This document shows positions 16,955 through 25,965 of a DNA stretch of 42,252 nt, one piece after another. The notes under the pieces were generated by a model. That model was not told the DNA's origin and did not search any database. It saw nothing but the letters and a program-made list of their open reading frames with translations. This DNA is from Dehalococcoidia bacterium (GTDB lineage Bacteria > Chloroflexota > Dehalococcoidia > Lucifugimonadales > UBA3495). Location of the stretch: positions 1-42,252 of the forward strand of contig SHYG01000011.1 of the NCBI GenBank assembly GCA_009692925.1. Direction: 5' to 3'. Within the stretch, counting starts at the first letter, position 1. Every line of letters begins with the position of its first letter. Position numbers and translations under genes: made by a program.

Positions 16955-17056
16955 CTCGTCATTCCGGCGAAGGCCGGAATCCAGCCACTTCGCCTAGCAA
17001 CAGAATGATGGATGCAGAACTGCCACGCTGGGTTCCGGCCTCCGCCGGAACGACGA
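16955..17056. repeat. Two family D repeats in inverted orientation
   Basis: ATTCCGGCGAAGGCCGGAAT (16961-16980) and TTCCGGCCTCCGCCGGAA (17033-17050), each a hairpin, face each other about 50 bp apart and are related over about 30 bases. Single copies recur at 24570 and 33109. They occupy the 475-bp gap between urtA and the broken sugar dehydrogenase gene, which holds no gene. Confidence 0.7.
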
Positions 17057-17124
17057 AGATGATCCAAAGGGCGTTCCTGGATACCAAACTCCGGGATGAC
17101 TCATGGGCCGGTTACTCACATCCC

Positions 17125-18287
17125 CTACGGGCTGGCGGCGCTGAGGCGGTACACGGCGCCGTTGCCCAAGCCGAGAACGTACAGCTCCCCAGACTCGTCC
17201 TCGCCCAGGGAGCCGTACCCGCTGTTGCCGCCGGGGCCGGGGAGAGCCACGGTGTGCCGCCACACGCCGCCGGCGTCGCGCTGGGCCGCCCAGAGGGCGC
17301 CGGAGCAGTAGTCGGTGAAGTAGTAGATGCCCGCGGCGGCGGGGATTGCCCGCCCGCGGTAGACGTACCCGCCAGTGACCGAACACCCCTGGCTGCCGTT
17401 GGGATACTCCGCAATGGGAAGCGTCAGGCCGCTGCGGTCGCAGGTTCGGCCCTCGGGGAAGCAGTGGCTGCCATCCATGCGGTTCCAGCCAAAGTTCACG
17501 CCGCCGGGATGGAGTAGGGGTCGCCATGATTCACATCAATGCGCAGCAGCTTGCCCAAGAGCTGAGTCAGGTCTTGCCCGTTGTCCCTGGGGTCGCCGCC
17601 GGAGCCGCCGTCGCCCATGCCGATCCACAACATGCCGTCGGGGCCAAAGGCCAGCATGCCGCCGTTGTGGTTGGCAAAGGGCTGCTCGATTACAAGGGGG
17701 ACTTTCTGCGTCGTGGGGTCAGCAGTCCCGATTCCATCCGGGCGGTCCGCCGGCGCGGTGTACCGGGCGATAACCGTGTGCCTACCTTGGTTGATGTAGT
17801 TGACGAACAGGTGGCCGTTCTCCCGGTAGTTGGGGTGGAACGCCAGCCCCAGCAACCCTTGCTCGCTGCCGGAGGAGCGCACAATAGCTGAAATATCCAA
17901 AAAGGGCTGCGCCCGCACCGCGCCGCCGGTGGCAACCCGGATGCGGCCGCGCTTCTCCACGATGTAAAGGTTGCCGCTGCCGTCGCCGGCGTGGGTGAGG
18001 AGCAGCACCGGGGGGCTGGGCGTGGCAGCGGGGGTGGGCGGACGGGCGGGTGTGGGGGTAGCGGATGCGGGGGTGAAGTGTGCCGGCACTGGAGTAGGCG
18101 TGGGCGCAACGAGCGGTGTAGGCAAAGGCGACGACGCAGGAACAGCCGGAACACTGAGCGGAGTGGGTGTTGCCGGCGTGGCTTGCGGCGTTGGGCCGGA
18201 GCACGCCGCCGCCAGCGTGGCGCATACCAGCAGAAGCAGAGCCGTCAGGCTGCCATTGGTCCGGGTTTTGGTTCCCATGCCGTCCAT
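17125..18287 (-). pseudogene. PQQ-type glucose/sorbosone dehydrogenase, broken by an internal deletion and frame change
   Basis: A secreted or lipid-anchored aldose dehydrogenase (six-bladed propeller) by similarity. The 5' part (17496-18287) has a lipoprotein signal with lipobox LAAAC, a Thr/Pro-rich linker, then LLLTHAGDGSGNLYIVEKRGRI, LLGLAFHPNY, NHNGGMLAFGPDGMLWIGMGDGG and LLRIDVNHGDPYSIP, ending at TGA 17496-17498. The 3' part (17125-17499) continues in another frame with NFGWNRMDGSHCF, CSVTGGYVYRG, IYYFTDYCSG and LGEDESGELYVLGLG. The roughly 60-65 residues normally between these parts, including the GLRNPWRFSFD region, are missing. An out-of-frame deletion joined across CCGGCGGCG fits. 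A functional enzyme is unlikely unless this is an assembly fault. Confidence 0.8.
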
Positions 18288-18417
18288 TCTACAAATTTCG
18301 GCATCGGGCAGCCAGGTGGGCGGGCAGAGTCTATCGCATGTCTCTGAACTGCCACGTCAGGCAAACCCGCAGGGGCGGCACATGGGACAATGTAGCTTCC
18401 ACCCTGGATTTAGTCTC

Positions 18418-18470
18418 GCGGGGATTTGGGGATTAACCGTGAACGTATCCCCTAATCCCCAAATCCCCGC
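18418..18470. repeat. Family C palindromic repeat, copy 3
   Basis: GCGGGGATTTGGGGATT pairs with CCCCTAATCCCCAAATCCCC GC. It lies in the 335-bp divergent region between the sugar dehydrogenase pseudogene and the molybdenum hydroxylase gene, which holds no other gene. Confidence 0.75.
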
Positions 18471-18622
18471 CTCTTTCCATTACTCCGAACCAAGACGAGC
18501 GCGGCGGCACAGGTTCGAGAGTCGCCAGGTATCTGTCCACCCACAACCTGTGGTAAATTAGGGGCACGCGCAAACCACGCGCACGCAAATCCAAATCAGT
18601 CCATAACACATGGGAGGCGCAG

Positions 18623-20950
18623 ATGCTGGACTACAAGCCGAACATGGTCCTTTCAACCCAGGAGTACAAGGTGGTGGGCACCCGGCCCATCCGCCACGAC
18701 GGCGCCGACAAGGTGATGGGCCGCGCCCGCTACGCCGCGGACATTCACCTGCCGGGCATGTTGCACGGTCGGATGCTGCGCAGCCCGCATCCTCACGCCC
18801 GCATCAAGCGCATTGACGCCCGCCGCGCCCTGGCGCTGCCCGGCGTGGTGGCGGTGGTCACCGCCGCGGACTTGCCCGCCGTTTCCGCCATGGTGGCAGA
18901 CCAGGAGGAAGGCGGCAACGTGAACTACGGCTTTTACAGCCGCAACGTGATGGCCCGCGAGAAGGCCCTGTACCGGGGCCACGCGGTGGCTGCGGTGGCC
19001 GCCATCAGCCCGCACGTGGCCGAGCAGGCTTTAGCCCTGATAGACGTGGAGTATGAAGTCCTGCCGCCGGTGTTCACCGCCGCGGAGGCCATGAAGCCCG
19101 GCGCGCCGGTGCTCCACGAGCGCCTGGTCACCCTGGCCAATCCTGCCCAGCGCTCCGGCGGATGGGGCAACGCGGACAACCCCCAGGGCACCAACATCTC
19201 CAACCGCTTCGAGTTCCGCCTGGGCGACGTGACCCAGGGTTTCAAGGAAGCGGACGTGATTGTGGAGCGGCAGTTTCACACCAAGCCGGTGCATCAGGGA
19301 TACATCGAGCCTCACTCCGCCACGGCGCAGTGGAACACCAACGGCTCGGTGACCATCTGGGCCAGCAGCCAGGGCCACTTTGCCCTGCGCGACCACACCT
19401 CCAGGATTCTGGGACTGCCGGTCTCCCAAGTGAAGATAGTGCCCATGGAGATTGGCGGCGGGTTTGGCGGCAAGGGCCAGAGCGGGTGCTACCTGGAGCC
19501 GGTGGCGGCAGCCCTGGCCCGCAAGTGCGGCAAGCCCGTGAAGATCACCATGACTCGCACGGAGGTGTTCCTGGGCACCGGCCCCACTTCGGGCACCCAC
19601 ATCCGGGTGAAGATGGGCGCCACCAAACAGGGGCGCATCACCGCGGCGGAGGCGCACTTGATCTACGAAGCGGGCGCCTTCCCCGGCTCGCCGGTGCCCT
19701 CGGGATGCCGCACCATGTTCGCGCCGTATCAGATTCCCAACGCCTACATTGAGGGGCTGGACGTGGTGATCAACACCCAAAAGACCGCCGCCTACCGGGC
19801 GCCGGGGTCTCCCGCCGCCGCCTTCGCCTCGGAGCAGGTGGTGGACGAGCTGTGCCAGCGCCTGGACATGGACCCCATCGAGTTCCGGCTGCTGAACGCC
19901 GCCAAGGAGGGCAGCCGTCAGCCCACGGGGCCGGTGTTCCGCAAGATTGGCATGGTGGAAGTGCTGCAGGCAGCGCAAGCGCACCCCCACCTGGCAACAC
20001 CCCTGGTGGGCCCCAACCGGGGCCGGGGCATCGCCGCGGGGGCGTGGTTCAACGGCACCGGCCCGGCTAGCGCCGTGGTCAGCGTCAACCCCGACGGCAC
20101 CGTCACCCTGGTGGAAGGCTCGCCGGACATCGGGGGCAGCCGGACCGCCATGGCCATGCACGTGGCTGAGGTTCTGGGGATTGCCGCGGAGGACGTGAAG
20201 CCGTCCATCGCCGACACCGACTCCATCGGCTACAGCTCCGGCGCCGGCGGCAGCGGAGTGACCTTCAAGATGGGCACGGCGGTCTACCAGGCGGCCCAGG
20301 ACGTGCGGCGGCAGCTCATCGAGCGGGCGGCGCGCATCTGGGAGGTCAAGCCCGAGGACGTGCAGTACGACGCTGGAGAGCTGCGGCATAAGAACGACCC
20401 GGAGCTGCGCACCACGCTGGCGCAGCTTGCCCACAAGCTGAACCACTCCGGCGGGCCGATAGTGGGCCGGGCCACCGCCAACCCGGCAGGGGTGGGCAAC
20501 GCCTTTGCCCTGAACGTGGTGGACGTGGAGGTTGACCCGGAAACCGGCAAGGTGACCATCCTGCGCTTTACCGCCATTCAGGACGCGGGCAAGGCCATTC
20601 ACCCCAGCTACGTGGAGGGCCAGATTCAAGGCGGCGCGGTGCAGGGCATCGGCTGGGCGCTGAACGAGGAGTATTACCTGGACAATCAGGGGCAGATGAT
20701 GAATTCCAGCTTCCTGGACTACCGGATGCCCACCAGCCTGGACGTGCCGATGATTGACACGGTGATTGTGGAGGTGGCCAACCCCGGCCACCCTCTGGGG
20801 GTGCGCGGCGTGGGAGAGGTGTCCCTGGTGCCGCCCATGGCGGCCATCGCCAACGCCATCCACCGCGCGGTGGGAGTGCGCACATGCAGCCTGCCCATGA
20901 ACCCCGCCAGCATCCTGGAGGCCATGCCGCGGAAGTTGCCGGGGGAGTGA
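18623..20950 (+). CDS. Xanthine dehydrogenase-family molybdopterin-binding (large) subunit
   Basis: A 775-residue large subunit of the molybdenum hydroxylase family (xanthine, aldehyde and CO dehydrogenase relatives). The N-terminal hammerhead domain begins VVGTRPIRHDGADKVMGRARY. Cofactor and active-site segments follow: HQGYIEPH, GGGFGGKGQ, AYRAPGSPAA, GGSRTAMAMHVAE, SSGAGGSGVTF and near the C-terminus GVRGVGEVSLVPP, holding the conserved catalytic glutamate. The CO-dehydrogenase active-site loop (AYRCSF) is absent, so the likely role is hydroxylation of an aldehyde or heterocycle. GGGAGG lies six bases before ATG 18623. No FAD-binding or 2Fe-2S subunit gene is adjacent, so partners must be elsewhere. 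Confidence 0.93.
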   Translation: MLDYKPNMVLSTQEYKVVGTRPIRHDGADKVMGRARYAADIHLPGMLHGRMLRSPHPHARIKRIDARRALALPGVVAVVTAADLPAVSAMVADQEEGGNVNYGFYSRNVMAREKALYRGHAVAAVAAISPHVAEQALALIDVEYEVLPPVFTAAEAMKPGAPVLHERLVTLANPAQRSGGWGNADNPQGTNISNRFEFRLGDVTQGFKEADVIVERQFHTKPVHQGYIEPHSATAQWNTNGSVTIWASSQGHFALRDHTSRILGLPVSQVKIVPMEIGGGFGGKGQSGCYLEPVAAALARKCGKPVKITMTRTEVFLGTGPTSGTHIRVKMGATKQGRITAAEAHLIYEAGAFPGSPVPSGCRTMFAPYQIPNAYIEGLDVVINTQKTAAYRAPGSPAAAFASEQVVDELCQRLDMDPIEFRLLNAAKEGSRQPTGPVFRKIGMVEVLQAAQAHPHLATPLVGPNRGRGIAAGAWFNGTGPASAVVSVNPDGTVTLVEGSPDIGGSRTAMAMHVAEVLGIAAEDVKPSIADTDSIGYSSGAGGSGVTFKMGTAVYQAAQDVRRQLIERAARIWEVKPEDVQYDAGELRHKNDPELRTTLAQLAHKLNHSGGPIVGRATANPAGVGNAFALNVVDVEVDPETGKVTILRFTAIQDAGKAIHPSYVEGQIQGGAVQGIGWALNEEYYLDNQGQMMNSSFLDYRMPTSLDVPMIDTVIVEVANPGHPLGVRGVGEVSLVPPMAAIANAIHRAVGVRTCSLPMNPASILEAMPRKLPGE

Positions 20951-20952
20951 CG

Positions 20953-21040
20953 GACGAAATCCCCCCAACCCCCCCTTTGCGAAGGGGGGGTTGGGGGGGT
21001 TTCGTCCCAGCTGCTTCCCAAACGATTTTGCTATCTGTGC
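20953..21040. repeat. Family A element, copy 6, with conserved flank (minus orientation)
   Basis: The palindrome 20954-21005 (centre TTTGCGAAG) is followed by CCCAGCTGCTTCCCAAACGA TTTTGC, matching the conserved flank of other copies on the reverse strand. It sits between convergent genes. Confidence 0.75.
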
Positions 21041-21080
21041 AGACCCAGGTAAGTGACGGCTCGCCGCCGTCGCACCTTGC

Positions 21081-22085
21081 TTACGGCGGGGCGCCCCGGA
21101 GAATCTCGTACAGCCCGGACATGGTGTAGTACTCGATTTTGACGCCCTGCAGCTCCGCGTAGGCGTCCATAGTATCCACATCGACACCTACTTCAGTGAC
21201 ATCCACCGCAAAGGTGTCGTGAGCCAAGACAATGAGGGACCTGGGCTGGTCAGGCGTAATCTGATCCACGGCCCGCTCGAAGGCGCCAGGGTTGGCTTTG
21301 GCCTGATCGGGATGTTTCAGCCGCTCCGGGCTCACGTGCCGGGTGACGTTATCAGAGCGGTTCATGTGGCCTGAAGCCTCGGCTTCCCAGCTGTTCAGCG
21401 TGGTTTCGGGCTGGCCCGCGCTAGCGCCGCCCGATAGGTGAAGCCCCAGCGACTGGAGCTCCGCCTGCATCGTGTCGTAGGCGGCTTTGACCTGCTGGGC
21501 CTGCCCGGTTACCGGTTTGCCCGCGACAATGTCGCGCACCGCTTGGCGAGCATCGCCTTCGTAACCAACCTTTTGCAAGTAGGCCAGCAACTCGGAATAG
21601 AGGTCGTAGGGCGGCCGGACAAACTTCACCTTCAGGCCCTTCCCGGTAAGGAATTGGTGAAAGGCCTTCAAATCGCGCATGGCCGCGTCGATGTCGTCAT
21701 AGGACGCTTTATCGGTCATGGGGAACCAGGAGAGGTGATCCCGGACGGGATCCACCGCATGGATGCCGATCTCGCCACCCAGCCGCTGGATCTCCAGCAT
21801 CTTGGCCACGTTGGCGTCCACGTCGTTGTTGATCCGGTTGTACTGGACGAACCAGGTGGTTTGGGTGATGCCCCGGCTCTCCATCACCTGGCGCATAGGG
21901 CCGGTATGTTGGGGGTGCGGCCCGTCGTCGAAGGTCCAGGCGATGCGCATGATTTTGCCGGAGGATGCATCGCCGCCCGCGGTAAGCGCGGGAATGATGG
22001 TGGGAGCGGGCTGACCGCAGGCCGGGAAGGCTACCAGAAGCGCCACCCCCGCCGCCATCAAGACCAGCAACCAGACTTTCCTCAC
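21081..22085 (-). CDS. Polysaccharide deacetylase-like lipoprotein
   Basis: A 334-residue carbohydrate-esterase-4 (NodB-like) protein, probably anchored outside the cytoplasmic membrane. The signal KVWLLVLMAAGVALLVAFPA ends at lipobox FPAC. The catalytic first motif is TFDDGPHPQHT (with the second Asp as metal ligand); later come IGIHAVDP and RPPYDLYS, the arginine motif. Between these and the C-terminus is an extended region ending in LIVLAHDTFAVDV. GTG 22085 with AGGTG just upstream was chosen. The alternative ATG 22133 would encode its first residues from a family A repeat and displace the signal peptide. It is convergent with the molybdenum hydroxylase gene and has no cell-wall operon partners. 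Confidence 0.85.
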   Translation of the reverse strand: MRKVWLLVLMAAGVALLVAFPACGQPAPTIIPALTAGGDASSGKIMRIAWTFDDGPHPQHTGPMRQVMESRGITQTTWFVQYNRINNDVDANVAKMLEIQRLGGEIGIHAVDPVRDHLSWFPMTDKASYDDIDAAMRDLKAFHQFLTGKGLKVKFVRPPYDLYSELLAYLQKVGYEGDARQAVRDIVAGKPVTGQAQQVKAAYDTMQAELQSLGLHLSGGASAGQPETTLNSWEAEASGHMNRSDNVTRHVSPERLKHPDQAKANPGAFERAVDQITPDQPRSLIVLAHDTFAVDVTEVGVDVDTMDAYAELQGVKIEYYTMSGLYEILRGAPP

Positions 22086-22110
22086 GGTTTCACCTGCTTG
22101 TTCCTGGAGT

Positions 22111-22160
22111 AACAGGGACGGAAATCCCCCCAACCCCCCCTTTGCAAAGGGGGGCTAGAA
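22111..22160. repeat. Family A element, copy 7, right arm eroded
   Basis: CAGGGACGGAAATCCCCCCA then CCCCCCTTTGCAAAGGGGGG, after which CTAGAACGGATT departs from the palindrome. The remaining 22161-22451 before ureG holds no recognised gene, riboswitch or promoter. Confidence 0.65.
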
Positions 22161-22451
22161 CGGATTCTGCAGCTTTGGTCAAGCCATTTATGCAAGGGTC
22201 TGGAAGTCCACTTTGCTATACAGGTCAATGCTGGCCTGCGCCATTTAAGGCCCGCCAATCCAGCATACTGGCAGGCCGCACCTGGCTCAAGGGCAGATTT
22301 GGGCAGCGCGGCTGGGCATGGGAACCACCAACTGCGGCACCGCCATTTACACACCGGCCCAAAGGGGGTAACCTTCCCAGGCAAGGCCTGCCGCCGCCCC
22401 AGGCGTCAGGTGCTGTGAAGGCCCGCTGGCACATCACTTAGGAGACATAAG

Positions 22452-23081
22452 TTGTTGAACCACATTCCCCGCATCGGCATCGGCGGGCCCGTGGGCTCGG
22501 GAAAGACCACGCTGCTGGAATCCCTGGTGCCGCGGCTGCTGGCTCGCGGGCTGCGTCCCCTGATCATCACCAACGACATCTTCACGCGGGAGGATGCCGA
22601 CCACGTCCGCCGCACCCTGGCAGGAGTGCTGGACCTGGGCCGAATTCGGGGCGTGGAGACCGGCGCCTGCCCTCACACCGCGGTGCGGGAAGACCCCAGC
22701 ATGAACCTGCTGGCGGCGGAGGAGCTGGCGGCCAATTACCCGGATTCAGACCTGCTGCTCATCGAGAGCGGCGGGGACAACCTGACCCTGACCTTCAGCC
22801 CCGCCCTGGCGGACTACCAGCTCTACGTGATTGACGTGGCGGGAGGCGAGAAGATTCCCCGCAAGCGCGGCCAGGGCATTACCAACACCGACCTGCTGGT
22901 GATTAACAAGATTGACCTGGCACCCTACGTGGGCGCCGACCTGGCGGTGATGGACCGGGACGCCGCCCGGGTGCGTCAGGGGCGACCTCACATCTTCACC
23001 AACTGCCGCACCGGCCAGGGGCTGGAAGCGGTGGTGGAGCATATGTTGTCGGGGATTGGCGTTGGCGCAGCCCAGCCCTGA
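22452..23081 (+). CDS. ureG: Urease accessory GTPase UreG
   Basis: A 209-residue SIMIBI-class GTPase that carries nickel and powers its insertion into urease. It contains the P-loop [10 protein letters not shown] (11-20), the metal-binding Cys-Pro-His in [25 protein letters not shown] and the base-specificity [13 protein letters not shown]. The start is TTG 22452 with GGAG seven bases upstream, since no ATG fits. It has no histidine-rich nickel-storage tail. It is followed after one base by ureD and lies about 13 kb from ureABCF, on the opposite strand. Confidence 0.96.
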   Translation: MLNHIPRIGIGGPVGSGKTTLLESLVPRLLARGLRPLIITNDIFTREDADHVRRTLAGVLDLGRIRGVETGACPHTAVREDPSMNLLAAEELAANYPDSDLLLIESGGDNLTLTFSPALADYQLYVIDVAGGEKIPRKRGQGITNTDLLVINKIDLAPYVGADLAVMDRDAARVRQGRPHIFTNCRTGQGLEAVVEHMLSGIGVGAAQP

Positions 23082-23082
23082 C

Positions 23083-23991
23083 ATGACAATCGGCGGGCGC
23101 GGCAACGGGCCGGGACTGGCAGACCTGACCCTGGCGGTGCGCGATCCATCGGGAGCAGGACGCGGGGGCCGCACCTGCCTGGTGGGCCGCCGCACCAACC
23201 CGCCACTGCAAGTGCAACGGGTGCTGTACCTGGACGAGGCTCTGCCCGGCATGGCCTTTGTCTGCCTGTGCAACCCCACGGCAGGAGTGCTGCAGGGCGA
23301 CGCTCTGGAGATTCGGGTACGGGTCAAGACTGGAGCCAGGGCGCACATCAGCACCCAGGCCGCCACCAAGGTGTTCACCATGCCGGAGGGGGCCGCCCGC
23401 CTGGACACCTGTCTAGACATTGATCAGGGCGCGTATCTGGAGTACCTGCCGGACCCGCTGATTCCATTCCGGGGCGCCCGCCTGGCCCAGCACACGTCCA
23501 TCACCGTGGCCCCCGGGGCCAGCCTGGTGTACGGCGAAGTCATCGCCTCGGGGCGCACCGCCCGGGGGGAGAGTTTGGCCTACTCGGAGCTGCAGTACCG
23601 GCTGGATGTCCGCACCCCCGATGGCAGACCCATCGTTCACGAAGCGTACCGCCTCACCCCGGCGACCCGCTCTCCCCGGCAGCGCGGCGTGTTGGGCGTG
23701 GCGGAACTTGGCCCCGGCACTATCGGGGCGGGCCGCGCGATGGGCACCCTGCTGGTGGTGAGCCAGGAAGTATCCCCGGAGTTGCTGCGGCAGCGGGTTC
23801 GGGAGGCGCTGGAACAGATTGAACCGGGCCAGGACGCCACCGCCGGGGTCAGCCTGCTGGCGGGCGGTCAGGGCGTGGGAGTCAAGGTGCTGGCCGGAGA
23901 GACCGCGTCGGCGCAGGCGGCGGTTCGACAGGCATGGGCGGCCGCCCGTCGCTGCATTCTGGGGGTTGGCCCGCCGCCGCCTCGAAAGTAG
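23083..23991 (+). CDS. ureD: Urease accessory protein UreD (UreH)
   Basis: A 302-residue UreD, the scaffold that binds apo-urease and passes nickel from UreF/UreG. Family features include LYLDEALPGMAFVCLCNPTAGVLQGD, the AHISTQAATKVF segment, LEYLPDPLIPFRGARL and GEVIASGRTARGE. The start is ATG 23083, one base after the ureG stop; a TTG nine codons upstream (23056) inside ureG is less likely. A two-gene ureG-ureD operon is probable. The end is convergent with the next gene across a family C repeat. Confidence 0.95.
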   Translation: MTIGGRGNGPGLADLTLAVRDPSGAGRGGRTCLVGRRTNPPLQVQRVLYLDEALPGMAFVCLCNPTAGVLQGDALEIRVRVKTGARAHISTQAATKVFTMPEGAARLDTCLDIDQGAYLEYLPDPLIPFRGARLAQHTSITVAPGASLVYGEVIASGRTARGESLAYSELQYRLDVRTPDGRPIVHEAYRLTPATRSPRQRGVLGVAELGPGTIGAGRAMGTLLVVSQEVSPELLRQRVREALEQIEPGQDATAGVSLLAGGQGVGVKVLAGETASAQAAVRQAWAAARRCILGVGPPPPRK

Positions 23992-24013
23992 TTCGGAAGT
24001 AGTACGGTATCTC

Positions 24014-24066
24014 GCGGGGATTTGGGGATTAGGGGATTGACGGTGAATTTATCCCCAAATCCCCGC
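24014..24066. repeat. Family C palindromic repeat, copy 4
   Basis: GCGGGGATTTGGGGATTAGG ... ATCCCCAAATCCCCGC. It fills the convergent gap between ureD and the small membrane protein gene. Confidence 0.75.
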
Positions 24067-24084
24067 CCAACGGCTTGGTCAACC

Positions 24085-24450
24085 TCACGAGGCGCGGCGC
24101 ATGCCCCACATGGCTCCCGCGCTTCCCGCCAGGAAGGTGTAGAAGCCAATGCCGCCGGAGATAATCAGGGCCGCCCAGGCGTAGATCGCCGGGGGCGCCT
24201 CCCCCAGGATGAGCCGCGCGCCCAACAGGATAGCGCCGCCTGCTGCCAGCGCCACCGCGCCCAGGGTTAGCCCCATGACCGCGCCAATGGCCAGCCAGCC
24301 CAGCCGCCCCGTGGGAGCCGCGTTGAATCCGATGCTGTAGCCGCTGACCAGGGGCATGGCGGCGGCAATCAGATGCACCGGCGGCGGCGTCAGCCACACT
24401 ACGCCGTTAATCAGGCTAGACTTGACCGCGCGCTTGGCCCACTGCCGCAT
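24085..24450 (-). CDS. Small hypothetical membrane protein
   Basis: A 121-residue protein I do not recognise. It starts with a basic segment (RQWAKRAVK), then has about four hydrophobic stretches: near 16-40, LGWLAIGAVMGLTLGAVALAA (50-70), a short following one, and IYAWAALIISGGIGFYTFLAG (88-108). There are Gly/Ala-rich turns and a basic end. No clear ribosome site precedes ATG 24450, although TATCAT lies about 15 bases upstream, so the transcript may be almost leaderless. Its convergent position beside ureD does not by itself imply a role in nickel or urea metabolism. Confidence 0.65.
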   Translation of the reverse strand: MRQWAKRAVKSSLINGVVWLTPPPVHLIAAAMPLVSGYSIGFNAAPTGRLGWLAIGAVMGLTLGAVALAAGGAILLGARLILGEAPPAIYAWAALIISGGIGFYTFLAGSAGAMWGMRRAS

Positions 24451-24569
24451 ATGTTTATTATGATACCAGGCAGCAGTGGTTCTGTTTGCGGTGGCAGAGA
24501 ATGGAGCGTCTATGCGTTACACCGGAGAACGAAGGTGTCAATATACACCCGTGATTGAGATGCACTGAT

Positions 24570-24589
24570 GGATTCCGGCCTGCGCCGGA
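24570..24589. repeat. Family D hairpin, single copy
   Basis: ATTCCGGCCTGCGCCGGAAT, followed by GACGAGGAC; the same unit as at 33109. Confidence 0.65.
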
Positions 24590-24626
24590 ATGACGAGGAC
24601 CTAACTGACTCACTACCCACCAGGAG

Positions 24627-25859
24627 TTACATCACGCCGTCGGCGGCCATGCTGTCCAACTCCTGCGGGGTTAGGCCGCCCAGGCTGCCCAGCACCTCGC
24701 GGTTGTGCTGGCCCAAGGTGGGCGGCGTCTCCTCGGGAGAGGGCACGCAGGCGGTCAGCCGCACCGGTGTCTTCACCGACGTGAACCGCCCGCCCAGGGT
24801 GTCGCCGGTCTCTACAAACATCTGGCGGGCCTGCAGGTGAGGGCAGTGCGCCAGGTCGGCAATGGTCTGGGTGACGCCCATGGAGAAGCCAACCTCCGTG
24901 AGCTTGCCGGCCACCTCCCACTTGGACAGCAGGCTGGACCACTCCTCGATGGCGGGAACAATGTTCTGCACAAAGAACTCGCCGTCGGCGCCGCCCAGGT
25001 AGCGCGCGTCTTCCGCCAGATCCGACCGGCCAATTAGCTGCCACAGGGCCTTCCAGCGGTTGCCGAACCGCACTCCGGCCATTAGCACGTAGCCGTCCTT
25101 GGCCTTGAAGGTCAGGCCCGCGGTGGCCATCCGGTCCCAGCTGCGGCCCATGTTATCCCCCGTGGCCTGGTAGGCGTTCATGTTGCTGATGACGTGGGAC
25201 ACCAAACACTCGTACATCGCCATGTCCACGTGCTGGCCCTGCCCGCTGCGACGGCGGGTCTCCAGGGCCAAAAGGATGCCCAGGGCGGTCCACAGACCGG
25301 GCACCGAGTCGCCCACATTGTCGCCCACGCTCTGGGGCGGGCCGTCGGGCGCGCCGGTCAACTCCATCCAGCCCGCCATGCCCTGGATGCTCAGGTTGTT
25401 GGCCGGCCAGTTGGAGTAAGGGCCGCGCATGCCCTGGCTGTCGCCGTAGCCGGTGATGCTGGCGTAGACCAGGCCGGGGTTAATCTCCCGCAGGTGCTCA
25501 TACCCCAGTCCCAGCCGGTGGAAGGCGCCGGGCCCCCAGTTGTCCAGCAGCACGTCGGAGCGGCGCACCAGGTTCTCAAAGGCGCGCTTGCAGCGGGGGT
25601 CGCGCAGGTCCACCGCCACGCTCTTCTTGTTGCGGTTAATGCCCAGGTAGCGAGAGCTGACCTTCTGGCCCTCCGGCCCCTCGATAAAGGGGCCGCGCTC
25701 CCGGGAGTTGTCGCCGGAGCCGGGGCGCTCAATCTTGATGACCTCCGCGCCCATGTCGGCGAGGATCAGGGAGCAGAAGGGCCCCGCCACGATGTGGGTG
25801 GCGTCCAGGACGCGGATGCCCTCCAGGGGCAGGGGCAGGTTGGCGTTGCTGGTGGTCAT
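24627..25859 (-). CDS. CaiB/BaiF (family III) CoA transferase
   Basis: A 410-residue cytoplasmic enzyme moving CoA between an acyl-CoA donor and a carboxylic acid. It has the family N-terminus PLEGIRVLDATHIVAGPFCSLILADMGAEVIKIERPGSGD, then DLRDPRCKRAFENLVRRSDVLLDNWGPGA, the conserved SITGYGD and the RSGQGQHVDMAMYECLVS segment. The start is ATG 25859 after a GAGGTG site (six-base spacing). The specific acid is unknown. A 15-base promoter-like sequence ahead of it is identical to one ahead of the next upstream gene, the FMN dehydrogenase, suggesting joint control. Confidence 0.92.
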   Translation of the reverse strand: MTTSNANLPLPLEGIRVLDATHIVAGPFCSLILADMGAEVIKIERPGSGDNSRERGPFIEGPEGQKVSSRYLGINRNKKSVAVDLRDPRCKRAFENLVRRSDVLLDNWGPGAFHRLGLGYEHLREINPGLVYASITGYGDSQGMRGPYSNWPANNLSIQGMAGWMELTGAPDGPPQSVGDNVGDSVPGLWTALGILLALETRRRSGQGQHVDMAMYECLVSHVISNMNAYQATGDNMGRSWDRMATAGLTFKAKDGYVLMAGVRFGNRWKALWQLIGRSDLAEDARYLGGADGEFFVQNIVPAIEEWSSLLSKWEVAGKLTEVGFSMGVTQTIADLAHCPHLQARQMFVETGDTLGGRFTSVKTPVRLTACVPSPEETPPTLGQHNREVLGSLGGLTPQELDSMAADGVM

Positions 25860-25890
25860 GAATTCACCTCAAGGCGAGTAGTGCGGCCAG

Positions 25891-25896
25891 ATTGTA
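25891..25896 (-). promoter_or_regulatory. Candidate -10 element of the CoA transferase gene
   Basis: TACAAT on the minus strand within the 15-mer GCGGCCAGATTGTAC (25883-25897, + strand). That 15-mer is repeated exactly at 27112-27126. Confidence 0.4.
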
Positions 25897-25965
25897 CCCC
25901 GGATTGGGGTGATGCGGCTAGCGGACAGGGAAAGCGTCGCACCTATGTGTGTCGCGAGCCAGGGG

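Noticed and set aside
22161-22451. Nickel/cobalt or cobalamin riboswitch ahead of ureG
   Set aside because: A few short strings look suggestive (GGGAACCACC, AACTGCGG) but the required order and conserved boxes are absent.
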